Below, in pieces: positions 58,788-64,000 of a stretch of 64,000 nt of DNA. The notes beneath the pieces were generated by a model. The model had not been told where the DNA came from. It searched no databases and saw only the letters and a program-made list of their open reading frames with translations. The DNA is from Manihot esculenta (Eukaryota > Streptophyta > Magnoliopsida > Malpighiales > Euphorbiaceae). The DNA lies in the NCBI RefSeq assembly GCF_001659605.2, contig NC_035166.2, forward strand, positions 17,935,279 through 17,999,278, in the 5' to 3' direction. The number at the start of each line of letters is the position of its first letter. Positions within the stretch are counted from its first letter, which is position 1. A program made the translations under genes and the position numbers.

Positions 58788-58799
58788 TGGTATCAGAGC
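58788..58799 (+). promoter_or_regulatory. NA-2 primer binding site (initiator tRNA-Met)
   Basis: TGGTATCAGAGC, three bases after the second LTR end. The imperfect copy at 58760-58766 (GGGTATC) within the LTR is too short to act alone. Confidence 0.9.
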
Positions 58800-59080
58800 T
58801 TTGGGCCTCGAGAGTACGGTGTCTTGCACATCGGAAAGAGGTTGGCTTAGAGGTCATAGAAGGGCAAGCACAATAAGAAAGATCAAGAGTAGAATCATGT
58901 CCACTAGGATAGGATGTAGAGTCCTGTCTTGATGATGATGTGTAATGCCATGATTTTATGCATGTGCATTAATGTTATGTATGATATGCTATGTATGTGT
59001 GGGTTCATGTGTTTTCATATGAACCGTATGATGCTAATGATGGATTGTATGCTTGTGTGTTGTTCTTCAGAGGAGCCAGA

Positions 59081-59848
59081 ATGCGAGGTGCTCGTCGATC
59101 TGTGGAATCGACTGGAGTTCCATCTGAGAGGGAAGGTATGGACACCTTTCCCCCTGCTCTGCCAAGAGCGCAGTCTTGGGGAGTTAGCAGATGGGAAACA
59201 TCAAGGGACCCTGGAAGGTCTTTTGATGCAAGCAGAGAAGCGATGGCTCCAAGAAGGATGTCAGCTAGTATGAGGGAAGTAGAGTCAGATGTTCAGAGAA
59301 GGGATGTCAGTATGGGAGTCAGAGTACCTGAAGAAGGTATGGGAGATTCTCAGGAGGATGCTCAGACTCAGGATTCTAGGATTTCAGGTTCAGGAGGGAT
59401 TGATCCCTCCACTCTGAGTACAGCTGCCACGAGAGGTAAGAAATGGAAGAGAGGTCTCAGGAAGTCGCAGAAGAAGTTTTGGCAGAATCTGAAGGCTAGT
59501 TTGGGTTTTGGTGGTTCAAGCTCTGGCTCGGGCAGTTCAAGGTGCTTGAGGTGCGGAAGGCCGCACAAGGGAGTCTGTCGGGTTGGGACGACAGCTTGTT
59601 ACAGGTGTGAACAAGAAGGACACATAGCACGTGAATGTCCTACTGTACCCCGGTTAGTACAGTCTCAGCCAGTAGCTCAAACCATGTTTCAGGCTAGTGG
59701 TCGAGGCAGAGGGAGAGGGGCAGCCTCTTCTTCAGCAGGTTCCCTTAGAGGAGGTCCGTCAGCTCCGGCTCGGATCTTCGTCCAGGCTCAGCAGGAGGCA
59801 GACACATCAAACACGGTGGTGTCAGGTACGCTCACTTTGATGTTCTGA
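59081..59848 (+). CDS. NA-2 capsid-less gag-like protein (255 aa)
   Basis: It starts at MRGARRSVESTGVPSE, the gag start of the full elements. An in-frame ATG at 58991 would add 30 residues. Residues 1-90 are the acidic/Arg-rich N-terminus. At about residue 93 the text jumps from GDSQEDAQ to TQDSRISGSGG, the same join as in NA-1, so PPxY and the capsid domain are absent. A basic KKFWQNLKASLG follows, then two intact zinc knuckles, CLRCGRPHKGVC and CYRCEQEGHIARECP, then GRGRGRG. It ends at GTLTLMF just before the protease because of a one-base loss near 59838. It is the only gag here that is open from start to stop. It might bind RNA, but that is untested. Confidence 0.8.
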   Translation: MRGARRSVESTGVPSEREGMDTFPPALPRAQSWGVSRWETSRDPGRSFDASREAMAPRRMSASMREVESDVQRRDVSMGVRVPEEGMGDSQEDAQTQDSRISGSGGIDPSTLSTAATRGKKWKRGLRKSQKKFWQNLKASLGFGGSSSGSGSSRCLRCGRPHKGVCRVGTTACYRCEQEGHIARECPTVPRLVQSQPVAQTMFQASGRGRGRGAASSSAGSLRGGPSAPARIFVQAQQEADTSNTVVSGTLTLMF

Positions 59849-60935
59849 TGTGCATGCTTTTGTGAACCTTGGTGTTTCTCTTTCCTTAGTTACTCTAAAG
59901 AGTCGTCGAGGGGTTGGGTTGATAACTTCTAGGCTAGAGTGTTCTCTTAGGGTCAGTGGACCCAAGTGTGATCCATCTGAGGCAGAGTCAGTCTGCCGGT
60001 TCAGTTCAGGTGTCAACTGAGGGTAGAATCCATCCACCCGATTTTGAGGTCTTGGACTTGAATGTTCAGACGTCACTCTCGGAATGGATTGGGTTTCTAC
60101 TTGTGGTGCTACCTTGGTCCGTAGAGACTGGGTGGCCAGGTTCAGAGGACAGGATGGGTCAGAGGTAGTCTTTGGAGGGGACAGTGTAGGTTGCCTAGAA
60201 GTTTGATGTCAGCCTGTCAGGCTCATAGGGTGCGTAGGAGGGGTTGTCAGAGGGTTCTAGTTCTTGCTGGAGAGTTAGTAGTTGGGTCGGGAACCAGCCT
60301 CAGTGATAGTAGTAGTTAGAGAGAGAAGTCGTGGATGTGTTCCCAGGCGAGCTGTCAGGTTTACCATCTGTTAGGGAGTTAGAGCTTGGAATAGGAGTGG
60401 TGTCTGGACCCAGAACCATTTCTATCCTTCCCTACAGGTTGGCACCTGCAGAGTTTTGAGTTGGAGGAGCGACTGCGGGAGTTAGTAGATGGAAGTTTCA
60501 TCCGACCTAGTCACTCTCCTTGGGGTGTTCTAGTGCCGGTTTTTGTGGAAAAGAAGGATGGATCCTTGCGGATCAGAAGAGAAGATCAGAGTAGCGCAGT
60601 GGAAGCAGGAGGAGTTTCAGGAGGAGGTTGAGGTATTGCTTGAGGTGTCTCCTTTGCGAAGGGTGATTCATGAGGGAGAGAATCCATTCAGATTTCCACG
60701 TTCCACTTTATGAAAGTTCGTGTCAGATCCAAGTAGGGTTCTTGAGGAACTAGAGGTGGAGGTCCCAAGGGATCTCACCTGAGTTGAGCAGCTATTGTGG
60801 ATCATGGACACATCAGTTAGTTAGCTTTGGAACAAGGAGATTCAGATGGAGAGGTCCTGTAGAATCACCCCAGCTTGAGGAGTGTTCTTAGGAGAACCGG
60901 GAGTTTTGACTCCGGCAATGCCGTGTCTCTTTTAG
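59849..60935 (+). pseudogene. NA-2 pol remnant: protease trace, RT start joined to integrase tail
   Basis: Nucleotide similarity to the full pol is clear but all frames are broken. In order: protease (GTGAACCTTGGTG, where others have GACCCTGGTG), GGACCCAAGTGTGATCC, GGATTGGGTTTCTAC, the linker, RT entry near 60500-60570 (TTTGTGGAAAAGAAGGATGG), then a join at about 60571 directly to the integrase C-terminus (CGCAGTGGAAGC... GGTGTCTCC near 60640) and the tail (GATCTCACC near 60772). RT active site, RNase H and integrase core are missing. The 3' side of the join matches NA-1. The RT side is cut earlier than in NA-1. Confidence 0.85.
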
Positions 60936-61032
60936 GAGAAAGTTTAGAGGTCTTGCTTGCTTGATTGCTTGCTTGATGTGTATGTACGATGATGTGTTCT
61001 TATGTTATGTTTTTATGCATGAGTAGTTGAGG

Positions 61033-61067
61033 AACATTCGGGGACGAATGTTCTTAAAGGGGGAAGA
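61033..61067 (+). promoter_or_regulatory. NA-2 3' hairpin and polypurine tract
   Basis: Perfect arms AACATTCG / CGAATGTT flank GGGA, then TTAAAGGGGGAAGA one base before the 3' LTR. The purine run is one base different in form from the AAGGGGGGGAGA of Tek-B, D and F. Confidence 0.87.
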
Positions 61068-61068
61068 A

Positions 61069-63516
61069 TGTAATACCCGGCTAGAATCCGGCATCGGAAT
61101 TCCTGCCCTCCGGCGGAATCTAGGGTGTTGGATCTCTCTAGAAGGGTAAAATGTGTTTTCTAAAATGTTTTTCACATGATTTCATGGTTTTAAAAGGAAA
61201 TAAATTTAGTTTTGAAAGGAAAAAGACCAAGGAGGCAATTGCCAGGTTCGGCCGCCGAAAGTGAAGTTCGGCCGCCGAACATGGGAAGGCTTCGGGAGCG
61301 CCTTTGGCCTCCGAAAGTCTTGTTTGAACGAGCCAAGGTTCGGCCGCCGAAAGTCAAGTTCGGCCGCCGAACATGCATGAGTTTAGGGGGCACGTTAGGC
61401 TGCCGAAGGTCTTTGACCAGGCCACCTATAAAGGGCCCTCAGATCGGAAATGGATGAGTTTTCTCCCCATTCTCGAGCTCAGGTGAGTTTATGCCTTCCT
61501 TTGGTCGTTTTCGTGTTTTCTCTACCCATCTCTCAAGTTTTTCATGATTTCTACCCTTGTGTTTGAAGATTTAAAGCTTAAAAGGAGTTTTGGGAGCTTG
61601 GAGCTTTTGGAGCTTGGATTCTCCACACCTCCGAGTTAGGGGTCACACCACCCTCGATCTCCAAGAGGTTAGTGTAGATCCTTGCTTTTCCTTATGTTTA
61701 ATGAAGTTTTAAGTAAGTTTTATAGAGTTTGATGGTTAAGTTTGGGTAGAAAATGCATGTTTAAGGTTTATGTGGGTTTTATACCCAATGTATGTTATGT
61801 GATATTTGTGTTAAGGAGTTTATGTTAGTTTATGCTCCTTTTTGCTTGTGGGAGTGAGTATGTACGATTGGGAGAGAGTATGAGAGGATTTGGGTATATT
61901 TGAGTTTAGTTTTTTGGCTTGGCAGAATCGGACCTGTTGTCCAGAGGGGACCAGGTTCGGCCGCCGAAAGGAGTTTCGGCCGCCGAACCTGCATGGGAGG
62001 CAGTCTTTAGGCTGCCGAATGTGCCCCCGAAGGAGGGACTTTCGTTTCTGTCCTAGGGTTTCGGCCGCCGAACCTGCCGCCGAACCTACCCGAGTTTCGT
62101 CTCTGGAAGGGACTTTCGGCCGCCGAAGGTGCCGCCGAAGGTGCCCTGTCCAGCCGTTTCTTGGGTGTTTTCCATGCATGTTTAAGTGGCTTTTAGAGGG
62201 GTTTTTGGGGGTATGTTTATGAGTTGTATAGAGTATGTTTGGCACCTCATTCGAGTCCACCTGTGTAGGATCGGACCCGAGGGACCGAGGAGGCCAGTAG
62301 TGCTAGCAGTTGCAGAGTCAGTCAGCGTCTGCCAGGAGGTGAGTAGAACTAAACTTAATCTTTTATGCACAAAATCTAATGCCTAAAGCATGAGCATGCA
62401 TCATGATTATGTATAGTAGGTTGATTGCACTAGTTCACGAATATGTTGCATTGCATTTTTTCATGTTGATGTTGAGGTAGGGTGGACCGAGGCGACTTCA
62501 ATAGCCCATATCTGTCACGAGTCTTGTCTTAGTCCTTTGAGAGCCGGACAAGTACCTGTAGGAAAGTCCATGTGAGCTCTCAGTGGACCAGACACCATGT
62601 CATGTATGTTACAGGCCTTTGTGAGCTCCTATGGGGGAGCCGGGCACCGACAGAGGGATTTTTGATGTCATGTCCATCCTCTGAGAGGAAAGATGCATGC
62701 AAAAAGTCAGACTCTCAGAAACCAGGGTCCGTGGGGAATAAATCTTGCATAAGCCCCGAGACGGACAAGATTATGTGATTTCTCTGTGTTATGACGCATT
62801 TCATGAAAGCATGAATAAGAAAGAAAGAAGAAGTTAAATGAATAATAATATACCTAAAAATGGAGGAATTAAAGCAAATGTTTTTAGTAAAATGAAATCA
62901 TAATTAATGAACTGTTTTCTCTGTTTCTACTCACTGGGCTTTTTAGCTCACCCCTTTCCCCTAACCCCAGTGTTGCAGGTTTAAGTCAGAGCTCAGAAGT
63001 CAGCAGGGTAAAGATTAAGAGACGTGTGTTTTATATAATAGTTTATGTTTATGTATCAGTTTAGTAGTTTTAGAAGTGGACATGTAACATAAGTTGATGT
63101 AATGTATGTAACCGACAGTAGAGTTTATGTTTATGGATTAGAGTGTGCTTGGCCCTATAGACTGGTTGGTCCCTGTTAATGCATGGTTATGTTTATGTTA
63201 TATGTTGAGTTGAGAACCAAACTTGAGGCATGTAATGTTACCCCATTGGAGTATATGATGAGGACTCCAGTGGAGGTTTTATGATTTTATGATGTATGTT
63301 TCATGTCAGGATACATGCACAGGTCAGGTTTGGGTTCAACAGATGTTCAGTTTTCATGTTTTTATGGTTAAGTTTTAATCATGTAGGGGATTTGACCAGG
63401 TAATAGTATGTATGTTTGGCTTACTACGGGTCCCGGCGGCCTTAAGCCGATCTGGATCCTAGCGCCGGTGGCGGTTCGGGCCGTTACAGAGGGGTATCGG
63501 TTTCCGGGTCGTTACA
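61069..63516 (+). repeat. NA-2 3' LTR
   Basis: This LTR is 2,448 bp and identical to the 5' copy by eye except one C for T at 62302. It includes the doubled 3' end (63488, then GAGGGGTATC, then 63499-63516), so the doubled end was already part of the RNA that was copied and was transmitted to both LTRs. Confidence 0.96.
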
Positions 63517-64000
63517 GTTTGGTTGAAAATAAGGTTGTTTAAAAGGTTGTGAGATCTGAACATAAAGTGTTTGCTTTTGGTTTATTCAATATTCATGCAA
63601 TTGTGCTTAATTCTAAAGATTGCTTTGTTGTTTTGATCAAATTGGCCATTTGATTCTTGATTGCAAAGTTAATTGATTGTTGATTAGGATATTTGTTAGT
63701 CCGTAATTGCTGGAAATATTCTGATCTAAGAACACTTGGTGTAAAAACTAAGGAATTGCATGATCTAGCAACATCTAATGCTTTTGAGTAGTTAGCGTTA
63801 GATCTCTCTCATTCTTTATGCAATTGACAATTGTTTTGATGTCTAAGGCCCAAGGACGTTCCTTGGCAATTTGTTAATTAGTAATTGATTAGAGGACGTT
63901 CCCTAATTAATTTAATCATAAGGAGAGACATGGTGGTGAGAAGCGTCTTCCATCCCCATAACTAATCTATTGAATCAATCAAGAAAACCTAAGTTTCAAT
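63517..64000 (+). mobile_element. Element H, right part, continues past window
   Basis: It begins with GTTTG, the right NA-2 duplication, and continues H (GTTTGGTTGAAAATAAGG). It is AT-rich with TTGATT/AATTG words and has GGACGTTCC twice (near 63853 and 63895). No gene or tRNA is seen. The end of the LTR and any primer site are not recognisable before the window ends. Confidence 0.55.

Larger units (their letters stand above)
56337..63516 (+). mobile_element. NA-2: very young non-autonomous Tekay-derived element
   Basis: This 7,180-bp element is flanked by perfect GTTTG (56332-56336 and 63517-63521), inside H. Both LTRs are 2,448 bp and differ at one base by my reading (T at 57570, C at 62302). 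The internal region is only 2,284 bp: Met primer site, capsid-less gag, decayed protease, RT up to KKDGSLR, then the integrase tail, hairpin and polypurine tract. It has all cis signals but no RT, RNase H or integrase core, so its recent move must have used proteins from another element. It shares the gag deletion with NA-1 and has a longer pol deletion. Confidence 0.95.

Overview
The window is plant nuclear heterochromatin. I see no host protein-coding gene, rRNA or tRNA. About 60 of the 64 kb is a stack of LTR retrotransposons, nearly all from one Ty3/gypsy lineage. Three features place that lineage in the chromovirus (Tekay/Del-like) clade: an initiator-tRNA-Met primer site (TGGTATCAGAGC), a single gag-protease-RT-RNase H-integrase reading frame, and an integrase tail ending in a chromodomain-like block (VKVLWNHHN...TWE...YPxLF). 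All its LTRs run TGTAA...TTACA, are 2.1-2.55 kb long and sit in 5-bp target-site duplications (TSDs). The host is a eudicot-type plant; Euphorbiaceae (cassava or rubber tree relatives) is a low-confidence guess from the look of the LTRs.

Layout. 1-3606 is AT-rich host DNA. 3607-37815 is Tek-A (minus strand, TSD AGTCG). Its 3' LTR was split by Tek-B (5086-27063, plus). Tek-B was in turn split by a solo LTR, Tek-C (9508-11777), and by a complete element, Tek-D (12153-21968). Tek-A also carries a solo LTR, Tek-S (31119-33666), in its protease region. 37821-38334 is host or old-repeat DNA. 38335-55434 is NA-1 (minus), whose 3' LTR was split by the complete element Tek-F (39145-49106) and whose 5' LTR was cut by H. 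H (55435-56336 and 63517 to past the window end) looks like an LTR of another family. H was split by NA-2 (56337-63516, plus). The insertion order read from the junctions is A, then B, then C and D; A, then S; NA-1, then F and H; H, then NA-2.

Function. Tek-A, B, D and F once encoded complete gag-pol polyproteins. All now carry stops, frameshifts or lost catalytic residues, so none looks autonomous. NA-1 and NA-2 form a distinct compact group. Both share a gag deletion removing the Pro/Tyr-rich stretch and the capsid domain but leaving the zinc knuckles, and both lost most of RT, RNase H and integrase. NA-2 nevertheless has two 2,448-bp LTRs that differ at one position by my reading, so it moved very recently and must have used proteins supplied in trans. 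Its LTR terminus also carries a duplicated end with a copy of part of the primer site. This NA group is the most novel content of the window.

All LTRs carry two dense clusters of a 13-bp palindrome (TTCGGC-C-GCCGAA). One lies just upstream of the TATA box and one in the transcribed leader. The repeat contains GCCGCC, the core of the ERF-type GCC box. LTR length differences largely follow gains and losses of these palindromes and of short minisatellites.
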